From Terriglobia bacterium (GTDB lineage Bacteria; Acidobacteriota; Terriglobia; Terriglobales; Acidobacteriaceae): 58,100 nucleotides of DNA. Position numbers and translations under genes: made by a program. Shown here one piece after another: positions 24,583 through 32,607 of the stretch (positions within the stretch are counted from its first letter, which is position 1; each line of letters begins with the position of its first letter). The stretch covers positions 1 to 58,100 of the forward strand of contig JAIQFH010000049.1 in NCBI GenBank assembly GCA_020073385.1. The letters run 5' to 3'. The notes below the pieces were generated by a model, which saw only the letters and a program-made list of their open reading frames with translations, did not search any database and was not told the origin of the DNA.

Positions 24583-25152
24583 CTAGCGGGCGCGAAGAAC
24601 GTCCGATGGCACTTCAATTATCATGAACGGCCCTGTCGGAAATTCGCGGCGATTAGCCTCGATAACGAACCGCATCGTCTCACCTTTTAGCTGGGCGCGT
24701 GCTGCCGTCGCCTCTGACCCAATCGAAAGGGTCTGACCGGGCCAGAGCACCTTGTTCATCAATTTGGATTGCGCGATCCCGAGAGGGTAAGCGTGACAGT
24801 AATTCTGTGCGGTATCAAAAAGAGTTTTCCAAGTGTTCGTTCGCGTGTCTAACTGTTCCAGCCTGTAGGCGACCCGGACTTCATGAGCCCCGGCGTCAGA
24901 AACGAATTCACATCGCTCAATCCTGTGTGGGAACAGGCCGAAGTTGGTCAGATGAGCGTCAAAGAGTTGCGATATTCCCGGTATTCCAGTGTCAGCGTCC
25001 GAGACGGTCACGTCCGCGTGTAACCCCGCTGGAACGAAGTGTCCGTATTGCGCGTGATGGTGAATCTGTAGGACCGCGACCGATAATACGACAACCGACA
25101 ACAAGAGAACCAAAGTCAAAACCGCGGGCCGCAGTCCGAGAAGCCGCTGCAT
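24583..25152 (-). CDS. Hypothetical membrane-anchored protein
   Basis: A 189-residue protein I do not recognise. It has one N-terminal transmembrane segment or uncleaved signal (VLTLVLLLSVVVLSVAVLQI, about 11-30). The rest is a probably extracytoplasmic beta-rich domain with two cysteines that could pair. The start at 25152 (MQRLLGLRP) is preferred because the hydrophobic segment follows directly. It is convergent with the beta-gamma gene and divergent from usp. Compositional features do not stand out from the neighbours. Confidence 0.7.
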   Translation of the reverse strand: MQRLLGLRPAVLTLVLLLSVVVLSVAVLQIHHHAQYGHFVPAGLHADVTVSDADTGIPGISQLFDAHLTNFGLFPHRIERCEFVSDAGAHEVRVAYRLEQLDTRTNTWKTLFDTAQNYCHAYPLGIAQSKLMNKVLWPGQTLSIGSEATAARAQLKGETMRFVIEANRREFPTGPFMIIEVPSDVLRAR

Positions 25153-25313
25153 AGTGTTGATAGTAGACCGGACGCACGACCAAACCAAGCCAGCCGTCTA
25201 TTTGGTTGACGCAAGCAGGCGATAGCACAAGTTTGTGCCGTCTGTTCGCCCTCTTCGGCGGTCGATGAGCGTAATTAGGAACGTTTACACTCAAGACCCC
25301 TCCGCGCCATTGT

Positions 25314-25345
25314 CCCGATTTTGTGATTCAAATCACAAAATCGGG
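25314..25345. promoter_or_regulatory. Perfect 15-bp-arm palindrome with CRP/FNR core upstream of usp
   Basis: CCCGATTTTGTGATT (25314-25328), CA, AATCACAAAATCGGG (25331-25345). The core TGTGA-N6-TCACA is the exact CRP-type consensus. The two-base centre makes it a poor RNA hairpin and a good protein operator. It lies about 80 bases before the usp start codon. Confidence 0.75.
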
Positions 25346-25409
25346 TGACACCCGGCATACCCCAATTCCTCCTCCGGCGCGATCCTGAAAGTGGCGCAGG
25401 AGGTGTCGT

Positions 25410-26378
25410 ATGACACTCGTGGAAGCCCCAAACAAAGCAATCACAGACCGATCAGCACAGCCTTCCTCTGCACTCTCGGTCAAAAACGTCCTGTTCGCCA
25501 CCGATTTCTCGGCCACGTCAGAAGCGGCGCTGCCCTATGCGACGGCCATCTGCCGGCGCTTCCGCAGCACTCTGCACCTGGCGCACGTGCTGTCGGAAGC
25601 GAGCCTGCTGATGATGACCGGCGGCGTGGATTACGTCAGCATGGGGACGATCTACGAAGACGCCCATAACGAGGCGAAGGACAAACTCGACCAGATTGCG
25701 GCGCACTTCGAAACCATCCCGCACCACGTTTACGTACGCCATGGAGTGGTCTGGAAGAATCTCGCCGAGATCATCGAACAAAATGAGATTGATCTGATAG
25801 TTGTGGGAACGCACGGACGCACTGGACTGGGCAAGCTGCTGCTCGGTTCCGTGGCGGAAGATATCCTGCGCCATGCTTCCTGCCCAGTGCTCACCGTAGG
25901 CCCGAGGGTGTCCGGGCGGGCGAAGCTGCCGGAGTTCAAGAATCAGGGCAGCGATCTGGCTCCCGTCGAATTGGAGTTGCGACAGATCTTGTTCGCCACG
26001 AACTTCGCCAAGGATGCCCCTCGCATGGCACAAGAGGCCGCGTGGCTAGCCGACGAATTTCACGCCCGGCTCACGCTCATGCATGTCATGGAGGACTACA
26101 CGCGTTTGGGAAGCAAACCGGAGTCCATCGAAGAAAGCCTGCAGAAACTGCGTGAACTGATTCCCACAAAAGCCGAGTTGCAATACATCCCCGAGACCCT
26201 CTTGGAATTCGGGCATGCGTCCGAGCGCATCCTGAAGGCGGCGGAAGAGCGTGAAGCCGACATGATTGTTCTGGGAGCGCGCGCGTACTCCGAGATCGGC
26301 TCAACCCATCTGCCCTGGTCGGCGGCGCATCATGTCATCGCGCAGGCGCATTGCCCGGTGCTGACGATTCGGGAATAG
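25410..26378 (+). CDS. Tandem universal stress protein
   Basis: A 322-residue protein with two Usp domains (about 28-165 and 188-322). The first has the ATP-binding pattern G-x2-G-x9-G-S in VGTHGRTGLGKLLLGSVAE. The second has a degenerate form (LGARAYSEIGSTHLPWS), so probably only the first binds nucleotide. Such proteins are widespread in hypoxia and stationary-phase responses. The start at 25410 follows GGAGG (25400-25404). A perfect CRP/FNR-type palindrome upstream suggests control shared with hox, gdhA and nfnAB. Confidence 0.9.
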   Translation: MTLVEAPNKAITDRSAQPSSALSVKNVLFATDFSATSEAALPYATAICRRFRSTLHLAHVLSEASLLMMTGGVDYVSMGTIYEDAHNEAKDKLDQIAAHFETIPHHVYVRHGVVWKNLAEIIEQNEIDLIVVGTHGRTGLGKLLLGSVAEDILRHASCPVLTVGPRVSGRAKLPEFKNQGSDLAPVELELRQILFATNFAKDAPRMAQEAAWLADEFHARLTLMHVMEDYTRLGSKPESIEESLQKLRELIPTKAELQYIPETLLEFGHASERILKAAEEREADMIVLGARAYSEIGSTHLPWSAAHHVIAQAHCPVLTIRE

Positions 26379-26394
26379 AGAGAGCAAGCTTTAT

Positions 26395-26522
26395 GTGGGG
26401 ACAGCCGCCTTCGGCTGTCCGCCGGGCGAAGCCCGGCCGCGTCGCTTCAGCAGCAGCATCACCGACGGCAAAAACCAAGCGGAGCTTCGCTCCGCAGACA
26501 GCCGAGGGCGGCTGTCCCCACA
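26395..26522. repeat. TGTGGGGACAGCCGCC inverted repeat
   Basis: TGTGGGGACAGCCGCC (26395-26410) pairs with GGCGGCTGTCCCCACA (26507-26522). Inner words GGCGAAGCCC and GGAGCTTCGCTCC are small palindromes. Related arms flank the repeat block at 40044-40358. Confidence 0.85.
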
Positions 26523-26596
26523 AGAATCACGAAACTTGCCGTCCGGTTCTGCCGTCGACAGCGCGGTGACCAAAGTGGAACTCACCTGCAAAATTC

Positions 26597-26639
26597 GTGA
26601 CCGACATCACCGTGACATTTCTCCGAGTAAGCATATAAT
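26597..26639 (+). promoter_or_regulatory. Predicted activator-dependent promoter of the hox operon
   Basis: GTGACCGACATCAC (26597-26610) has the CRP/FNR core. A perfect TATAAT box lies at 26634-26639. If transcription starts about six bases after it, the palindrome centre is near -42, the class II activator position, overlapping a poor -35. The hoxE start is 74 bases past the -10 box. This spacing is inference from sequence only. Confidence 0.6.
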
Positions 26640-26712
26640 CCCTAGTTATTCGCAAACCGATTCATGACTTTCATACTCTCATTCATAAATTCATCTGTGA
26701 GCATGACGAAAT

Positions 26713-27222
26713 ATGCCCTCATACGTAGCAAAACCTACTCCACCCAATCAGGACAAACGCTGGAAGCTGGTCGATGCCACTATGCGCCGGCAGGGCCAGC
26801 AGGCGCGCGGGCTGATTGAAACGCTGCACACGGTTCAAGAGGCGTTCGGATATCTGGACGAACAGGCGCTGCGCTACGTCGCCATGTCGCTGCGCGTGCC
26901 GCTGAGCCGGGCCTACGGCGTCGCTACTTTCTACCATTTCTTCACGCTGAAACCCGCGGGCGAGCACACTTGTGTCATCTGCATGGGCACGGCGTGCTAC
27001 ATCAAGGGAGCGCCGCAGTTGCTGGATGCCGTGCAGCGCGACCTTGGTATCGTTCCCGGGGAAACTACTGCCGATAAGAAAGTCTCGCTGCTTACGGCCC
27101 GCTGCCTGGGCTCATGCGGCCTGGCTCCGGCTGTGGTTTATGACCAGGAGGTGGCCGGAAAAGTAGGATCGCCGGCCATCCGTGAACGCCTGAAGAAATG
27201 GACGACGCAACATGACGCCTGA
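26713..27222 (+). CDS. hoxE: Bidirectional [NiFe] hydrogenase diaphorase subunit HoxE
   Basis: A 169-residue NuoE-like subunit with one [2Fe-2S] cluster. Ligands are Cys90 and Cys95 (CVICMGTAC) and Cys131 and Cys135 (CLGSC). It belongs to the NAD-linked diaphorase module of a group 3d-type hydrogenase. Its stop overlaps the hoxF start by 11 bases, so the two are translated together. It is first of hoxEFUYH-hoxW. The other NuoE of this window is at 562. Confidence 0.93.
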   Translation: MPSYVAKPTPPNQDKRWKLVDATMRRQGQQARGLIETLHTVQEAFGYLDEQALRYVAMSLRVPLSRAYGVATFYHFFTLKPAGEHTCVICMGTACYIKGAPQLLDAVQRDLGIVPGETTADKKVSLLTARCLGSCGLAPAVVYDQEVAGKVGSPAIRERLKKWTTQHDA

Positions 27223-28851
27223 AGAACTCGATCAGATTGCAGAAACCGAACGCGAGCAGCAGAGTCACATCACTCAACGGATCAATGTGTGCGTGGCCGC
27301 CGGATGTCTCTCGTGTCAGAGCCGATCGGTGAAGGACGCCTTGGATAAGGAAGTTGCCCAACGCGGCACCAAAGACCATTGCCAGGTGAAGGGCGTGGGC
27401 TGCATGGGGCTGTGCTCGGAGGGCCCGCTGGTCTCAACTAGCGGCGGTGTGCTGTACAAGAAAGTCGAAGCATCCGACGGTGCTGCCATTATCGACAGCC
27501 TGGAAGGTGCCCCGGTGTCACGGTTGGTCTGCCCCACCGACGTTCCGTTTTTCAAGCGACAGCAGAAGATTGTGCTGGAAAATTCCGGCGTCATCGACCC
27601 CGATCGCATTGAAGACTACATCGCCGCCAATGGCTATACCGCGCTGATCAAGGCGCTGACCGAGATGACCTCGCGCGAAGTCGTCGACGAGGTCACCAAG
27701 AGCGGTCTGCGCGGACGTGGCGGCGCGGGATATCCAACCGGACTGAAGTGGAGCACGGTATCGAAATCGGTCGGGACGCAGAAGTATGTCATCTGCAACG
27801 CCGATGAGGGCGATCCCGGCGCTTTCATGGATCGCAGCGTGCTCGAAAGCGATCCCCATCGCGTGCTCGAAGGCATGCTGATCGCCGGATATGCGTGGGC
27901 GCGACGGAAGCTTACATCTACGTGCGCGCCGAATATCCCCTGGCGATCAAACGGCTGCGGAACGCGATTCGCCAGGCCGAGCGCGTCGGATTGCTCGGAT
28001 CGGAGATCTGCGGCACGCGCTTCAGCTTCAAGATTGATGTTCGCCTCGGCGCTGGCGCTTTCGTCTGCGGAGAAGAAACCGCTTTAATCGCCTCGGTGGA
28101 AGGGAAGCGCGGCACGCCGCGGCCGAGGCCGCCGTATCCCGCGATGGAAGGGCTGTTCGGCCAGCCTACTTTGATCAACAACGTCGAAACCTTCGCCAAC
28201 ATCGCGCCGATCATCCGCAACGGCGGCGAGTGGTACGCGAACATTGGCACGGAGAAGAGCAAGGGGACGAAGGTCTTCGCGCTGGCGGGCCGCGTCGAAA
28301 ACACAGGCCTGGTTGAAGTCCCTATGGGGATTTCGCTGCGCGAGATGGTCTACGAAATCGGCGGAGGCATCCCCGACGGCCGCAAGTTCAAGGCGGTGCA
28401 GACCGGCGGACCCTCGGGAGGTTGCCTGCCCACTGAATGTCTCGACATGCCCGTCGACTACGAGTCGCTCGCGAAAGCCGGTTCGATCATGGGCTCGGGC
28501 GGCATGATCGTCATGGACGAAAGTTCGTGCATGGTCGACGTGGCCAAGTACTTCATGGATTTCTGCATGACCGAGTCGTGCGGTAAGTGCATCCCGTGCC
28601 GGGTTGGTACCTACCAGATGCATCGCATCCTGACCGCGATTGGCAACATGACCGCGACTGAGCAGGATCTGAAGATGCTCGAAGAACTTTGCGACCTGCT
28701 CAAACACACCAGCTTGTGCGGCCTCGGGCAGTCGGCGCCGAATCCGGTGGTCAGCACGCTCAAGTCATTTGCCGAGGAGTATCGGGCGCATATTCAGGAT
28801 CGGAAATGCCCCGCCGGAGTTTGCGGGCAGCCAGTGGGAGAAACCGTATGA
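27212..28851 (+). CDS. hoxF: Hydrogenase diaphorase subunit HoxF, broken by a one-base frameshift
   Basis: This is the FMN- and NADH-binding subunit of the Hox hydrogenase. The N-terminal thioredoxin-like [2Fe-2S] part ([24 protein letters not shown]) is followed by the NuoF-like part ([30 protein letters not shown]). At 27893-27897 the frame changes: one reading frame runs on from 27212 and stops at 28087, while the correct continuation ([14 protein letters not shown]...) is in the next frame to 28851. The text GCGTGGGC needs one more G to join IAGYA to VGATEAYIY. The C-terminal [4Fe-4S] ligands ([12 protein letters not shown]) are intact. A sequencing error in a G-rich spot is as likely as a real mutation. 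Joined length is about 546 residues, normal for HoxF. Confidence 0.88.
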
Positions 28852-29567
28852 GACAGGTCCCCACCGTCAAAACGCTGAAGATCAACGGCCGCGATTTGAG
28901 CGGGCGTCAGGAAGAAACCATTCTCGACGTCGCCCGCCAGAACGGCATCTTCATTCCCCGGCTCTGCGAGATGGACGGCCTTACCGACGTCGGTGCCTGC
29001 CGCCTGTGCCTGGTCGAGATCAAAGGGCAGAACAAACTGCTTCCCGCCTGCGTCACCATGGTCGAAGAGGGCATGGAGGTTACTACCGACTCCGAGCGTC
29101 TGCAGAGCTATCGGAGGATGATTCTCGAGTTGCTGTTCACCGAGCGCAATCACGTCTGCTCGGTGTGCGTCTCGAACGGCCATTGCGAGATGCAAAATCT
29201 GGCGCAGCGGCTGGGCATCACTCACGTGCACTTTCCGTATCGTTATCCCAAAGAGGACGTCGACGCCTCGCACGAGCGCTTCGTCATTGATCACAACCGC
29301 TGCATCCTGTGCACGCGGTGCGTACGCGTTTGCGACGAAATCGAGGGCGCGCATACCTGGGACGTGATGGGCCGCGGCATCGAAGCAAAAGTCATCACCG
29401 ACTTGAATGAACCGTGGGGATCGTCGGAAACCTGCACCACCTGCGGCAAATGCGTGCATGTCTGCCCGACCGGAGCGCTGTTCGAAAAAGGACGCTCCGT
29501 CGCCGAAATGATGAAACGCCGGCAGTTCCTGCCCTATCTGACGTTGATGCGAAAGGAAAATGAATGA
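28848..29567 (+). CDS. hoxU: Hydrogenase diaphorase subunit HoxU
   Basis: A 239-residue protein equivalent to the N-terminal part of NuoG. It carries a [2Fe-2S] ferredoxin domain ([19 protein letters not shown]), a His/Cys [4Fe-4S] site ([12 protein letters not shown]) and two further [4Fe-4S] motifs ([27 protein letters not shown]). It wires HoxF to HoxY. The ATG at 28848 overlaps the hoxF stop codon (ATGA), and the longer upstream frame is rejected. After its stop codon a repeat of about 120 bases precedes hoxY. Confidence 0.94.
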   Translation: MRQVPTVKTLKINGRDLSGRQEETILDVARQNGIFIPRLCEMDGLTDVGACRLCLVEIKGQNKLLPACVTMVEEGMEVTTDSERLQSYRRMILELLFTERNHVCSVCVSNGHCEMQNLAQRLGITHVHFPYRYPKEDVDASHERFVIDHNRCILCTRCVRVCDEIEGAHTWDVMGRGIEAKVITDLNEPWGSSETCTTCGKCVHVCPTGALFEKGRSVAEMMKRRQFLPYLTLMRKENE

Positions 29568-29688
29568 GGAATTGTGTAGCCCCGGACGCCCCGTCTGGGG
29601 TTGCGCGCAGAGCGCGCAATGAAGAAGTCTCTTGCGACCGCGAGTGCCGGGAGCGCTCATGCGGTCGCACGCGTCCGCCCGTACACAA
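29568..29688. repeat. GTGTAGCCC repeat between hoxU and hoxY
   Basis: It starts AATTGTGTAGCCCCGGACGCC and ends GCGTCCGCCCGTACAC, matching the ends of the copy at 17767-17930; the inside differs. It lies 14 bases before the hoxY start. Confidence 0.75.
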
Positions 29689-29702
29689 GATGTGGAGAAC
29701 AG

Positions 29703-30236
29703 ATGAGTAAAGCGCGAATCGCTACTGTATGGCTCGACGGCTGCTCGGGCTGCCACATGTCGTTTCTCGACATGGACGAGCGCCTGCTAGACATTGCCGC
29801 CGCGGCCGATCTGGTGTACAGCCCGCTGGTGGATGCCAAGGAATTCCCTGAGAACGTCGACCTGACGCTGGTCGAAGGCGCGGTCAGCAGCGAAGAAGAT
29901 CTGCACAAGATCAAGATCGTGCGCGAGCGCACCAAGATTCTGGTCTCGCTGGGCGACTGCGCCGTTACCGCCAATGTGCCGGGAATGCGAAATTCGTTTG
30001 GCGTGAAGGCCGTCTACGACCGTGCCTATCGCGAGAACGTGACATTCGATCCCGGAATTCCGAACCAGGTCGTGCCGGCGCTGCTGCCCACGTCGCGCCC
30101 GGTGCATGAATTCGTGAATGTTGATGTGTTCGTTCCCGGTTGCCCGCCCTCGGCCGACACGATTCATTACGTGGTGACGGAGTTGCTGGCGGGCCGCAAT
30201 CCGGATGTGGGGTTGAAGACGCGGTTTGGATCGTAG
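29703..30236 (+). CDS. hoxY: [NiFe] hydrogenase small subunit HoxY
   Basis: A 177-residue small subunit with the proximal [4Fe-4S] cluster. Ligands are Cys14 and Cys17 (DGCSGCHMSFLDMDE), a Cys in SLGDCAVTANVPGMRN, and one in PGCPPSADTIHY. It lacks the signal peptide and extra clusters of membrane-bound hydrogenases, as expected for a cytoplasmic group 3 enzyme. The start at 29703 (MSKARIATVW) sits right after the repeat. hoxH follows after a short repeat-bearing gap. Confidence 0.95.
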   Translation: MSKARIATVWLDGCSGCHMSFLDMDERLLDIAAAADLVYSPLVDAKEFPENVDLTLVEGAVSSEEDLHKIKIVRERTKILVSLGDCAVTANVPGMRNSFGVKAVYDRAYRENVTFDPGIPNQVVPALLPTSRPVHEFVNVDVFVPGCPPSADTIHYVVTELLAGRNPDVGLKTRFGS

Positions 30237-30238
30237 GC

Positions 30239-30345
30239 GAGCAATGAGCAGTGAGCTCTGCGCCCCTGGTTCCCGACTGATGGTCAATCGATTGTGGCTT
30301 CTTACGAGGAACTGGTTGCTCATTGCTCACCGCTCATTGCCCATA
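30239..30345. repeat. GAGCAATGAGC inverted repeat between hoxY and hoxH
   Basis: GAGCAATGAGCAGTGAGC at the left pairs with GCTCATTGCTCACCGCTCATTG at the right. It ends just before the AAGGAG ribosome binding site of hoxH. Confidence 0.7.
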
Positions 30346-30362
30346 GCTCGCAAGGAGATCTC

Positions 30363-31793
30363 GTGAAGCAGGAAAGTACTATCGTCATCGATCCGGTGAC
30401 GCGCATTGAAGGCCACTCGAAGATCACGTTGCATCTGAACGAAGACGGGCGCGTCGAGGACGCGCGCTTCCATGTCACGCAATTCCGTGGCTTCGAGAAG
30501 TTGTGCGAAGGCCGCCCGTTCTATGAGATGCCATCGCTGATGGCGCGCATTTGCGGCATCTGCCCGGTCAGCCATCTGATCGCATCCGCCAAGGCTTGTG
30601 ACTCGCTGCTCGCAGTTCGAATCCCTCCCACTGCCGATAAGCTCCGCCGCATCTTCGGGCTTGCGCAGGTCACGCAGTCGCACGCCCTGAGCCTCTTCCA
30701 TCTTTCTTCACCGGACCTGTTGCTCGGCATGGACGCCGATCCCGCGAAGAGCAACATCTTCGGCGTGGCCGAGGCAAACAAGGAACTCGCCCTCGACGGC
30801 ATCCGCCTGCGCCAATTCGGACAGAAGATCATCGAGCGCCTGGGCGGGAAGCGCATTCACCCGGCCTGGGTCGTTCCGGGCGGAGTCAGCGAGCCGCTGA
30901 GTGAAGCCAATCGCGATGCCATCCTGCAGTCGCTGCCCGAGGCCCTCGCCATCGCCGAGCGCACGCTGGAATGGTTCAAGGGGACGATGGAGCAATTCCG
31001 CGAAGAGATCTCGACCTTCGGCAACTTTCCCACGATGTTCATGGGCATCGTGAAGAAGGACAACGGACTCACGTTCTACGGAGGAAAGCTGCGCATCGTC
31101 GACGCCTCGGGCCACGTCGTCGCCGACGATCTCGACCCTACGCAGTACGACGACTACATCGGCGAGAAAGTTGAGCCGTGGAGCTACCTCAAATCGGCGT
31201 ACTACAAGCCCAAGGGATTTCCCGACGGCGTCTATCGCGTCGGTCCTCTGGCACGGTTGAATGTCGCCGATCGCTGCGGTACGCCTCGGGCAGACCAGGA
31301 ACTGGCCGAGTTTCACGAACTGCAGCGCACGGCCGTGTTGAGCTCGTTCCATTACCATCACGCGCGGCTGATCGAGATTCTGTATTGCATTGAACGGCTC
31401 GAGCAGTTATTGAACGATTCCGAGATCCTATCGAAGCACGTGCGTGCCGTTGCGCGGCCGAATGCCCTGGAAGGAGTCGGAGCGTGCGAAGCGCCGCGGG
31501 GCACGCTTTTCCATCATTACAAAATCGACGAGCAGGGATTGATCCGCTGGGTAAACCTGATCATCGCCACCGGACACAATAATCTGGCGATGAACCGCAG
31601 CGTGCTGCAGGTGGCCAAACATTTCGTGCATGGTCGACGCCTGACCCCGGGCATGCTGAACCGCGTGGAAGCGGTGATTCGCTGCTATGATCCCTGCCTG
31701 AGTTGCTCCACCCATGCGTGGGGGCAGATGCCGCTTCGCATACAGTTGGTTAGCCCCGAGGGCGAAGTCGTGGACGAAGTCGCGCGCGCGTAG
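30363..31793 (+). CDS. hoxH: [NiFe] hydrogenase large subunit HoxH
   Basis: A 476-residue catalytic subunit carrying the NiFe(CN)2CO site. The L1 motif is [10 protein letters not shown] (Cys64, Cys67) and the L2 motif is DPCLSCSTH (Cys445, Cys448, His451). A 25-residue C-terminal peptide follows His451 and should be removed by HoxW after nickel insertion. The start is GTG at 30363, nine or so bases after AAGGAG. The longer frame begins in the repeat and is rejected. With HoxY and the HoxEFU diaphorase it forms an NAD-coupled bidirectional hydrogenase of the group 3d kind. The four nickel-ligand cysteines are all present. Confidence 0.96.
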   Translation: MKQESTIVIDPVTRIEGHSKITLHLNEDGRVEDARFHVTQFRGFEKLCEGRPFYEMPSLMARICGICPVSHLIASAKACDSLLAVRIPPTADKLRRIFGLAQVTQSHALSLFHLSSPDLLLGMDADPAKSNIFGVAEANKELALDGIRLRQFGQKIIERLGGKRIHPAWVVPGGVSEPLSEANRDAILQSLPEALAIAERTLEWFKGTMEQFREEISTFGNFPTMFMGIVKKDNGLTFYGGKLRIVDASGHVVADDLDPTQYDDYIGEKVEPWSYLKSAYYKPKGFPDGVYRVGPLARLNVADRCGTPRADQELAEFHELQRTAVLSSFHYHHARLIEILYCIERLEQLLNDSEILSKHVRAVARPNALEGVGACEAPRGTLFHHYKIDEQGLIRWVNLIIATGHNNLAMNRSVLQVAKHFVHGRRLTPGMLNRVEAVIRCYDPCLSCSTHAWGQMPLRIQLVSPEGEVVDEVARA

Positions 31794-31828
31794 TGCGCGG
31801 AAAATTCGTCCACGGAGGAACGGTCGAC

Positions 31829-32003
31829 AGTAGCCCGCCAGTCCGATTGGCGAGTGATCCAGCAACATCGAGGCGTGCCGGGCGCACGGTTGAAAAGGCA
31901 AACGTGGTGCTGGTTCAGGCGTCTCCTCCGGGACGCCGATTTTTTGTGCGGCGTCACCCAGCGTTGAAACGCTGGGCTACTATCAGATGTCCCTCCGGGA
32001 CAA
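31829..32003. repeat. Composite repeats between hoxH and hoxW
   Basis: It contains TAGCCCGCCAGTCCGATTGGCG, CACCCAGCGTTGAAACGCTGGGC and paired CTCCGGGAC words. The AGCCCGCCAGT/ACTGGCGGGCT word also appears at 37480-37515. No gene is seen. Confidence 0.65.
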
Positions 32004-32029
32004 AACCGCGAACCATTTCATATATCCAG

Positions 32030-32497
32030 ATGGCTGCTCAAGTCCTTATCGTCGCGTACGGAAATCCGATGCGTTGCGACGACGGCGTCGCGTGGCGCGT
32101 CGCTGATGCCCTCGCGCCGAAATCTTCTGACTCTGACGTTGAGATCCTCCGCCTGCATCAGCTGACGCCGGAATTGGCCGACACTGTACGCAACTTCGGA
32201 ACCGTCATATTCGTCGATGCGGCGTCGTGCGACGACGCCAGGCACAAGCCGGGCATGATTCGGGTCGAAGAGATTCGCAGCGGCACGAGTGAGCCTGCGC
32301 GTTTTTCACACGTCCTTTCTCCGACGAAGATTCTCGATCTGGCCTGGCAACTCTACAATGCAAGCCCAAGGGCGTTGGTCGTTACCGTGGTGGGAGAAAA
32401 TTTCGGCCACGGCGATTCTCTTTCTCCTCCGGTTGCCACTGCGCTGCCGGAATTGGTTGCCAGAATTGAGCGTCTGATTAAAGCGTCAAACCCCTAA
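32030..32497 (+). CDS. hoxW: Hydrogenase maturation protease (HoxW-type)
   Basis: A 155-residue endopeptidase of the HybD/HyaD/HoxW family that trims the C-terminal tail of the hydrogenase large subunit. The family start IVAYGNPMRCDDGVAWRVAD has a nickel-binding acidic residue in the CDDG turn, and IFVDAASC provides another. The start at 32030 is chosen because the domain begins there. The upstream frame is repeat-derived. Its place right after hoxH and before hypF fits. Confidence 0.88.
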   Translation: MAAQVLIVAYGNPMRCDDGVAWRVADALAPKSSDSDVEILRLHQLTPELADTVRNFGTVIFVDAASCDDARHKPGMIRVEEIRSGTSEPARFSHVLSPTKILDLAWQLYNASPRALVVTVVGENFGHGDSLSPPVATALPELVARIERLIKASNP

Positions 32498-32572
32498 ACC
32501 ACGAAGGACACGAAGTACCACGAAGGCCTAGCCGTCGGTTTTCCTTCGTGAGCATTCGTGTCCTCTGTGGTT
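32497..32572. repeat. AACCACGAAGGACAC inverted repeat (copy 1 of 3)
   Basis: AACCACGAAGGACACGAA pairs with TTCGTGTCCTCTGTGGTT. Sister copies are at 40217-40317 and 54541-54624. It begins at the hoxW stop codon. Confidence 0.88.
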
Positions 32573-32607
32573 GAAGCTCTAGCGGGAAGTTAGAATCAAG
32601 CTTGCCG

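Noticed and set aside
26713..29567. Second complex I (nuoE-F-G)
   Set aside because: These three genes are followed by hydrogenase small and large subunits with intact NiFe motifs and HoxU is only the N-terminal part of NuoG, so this is the Hox diaphorase.
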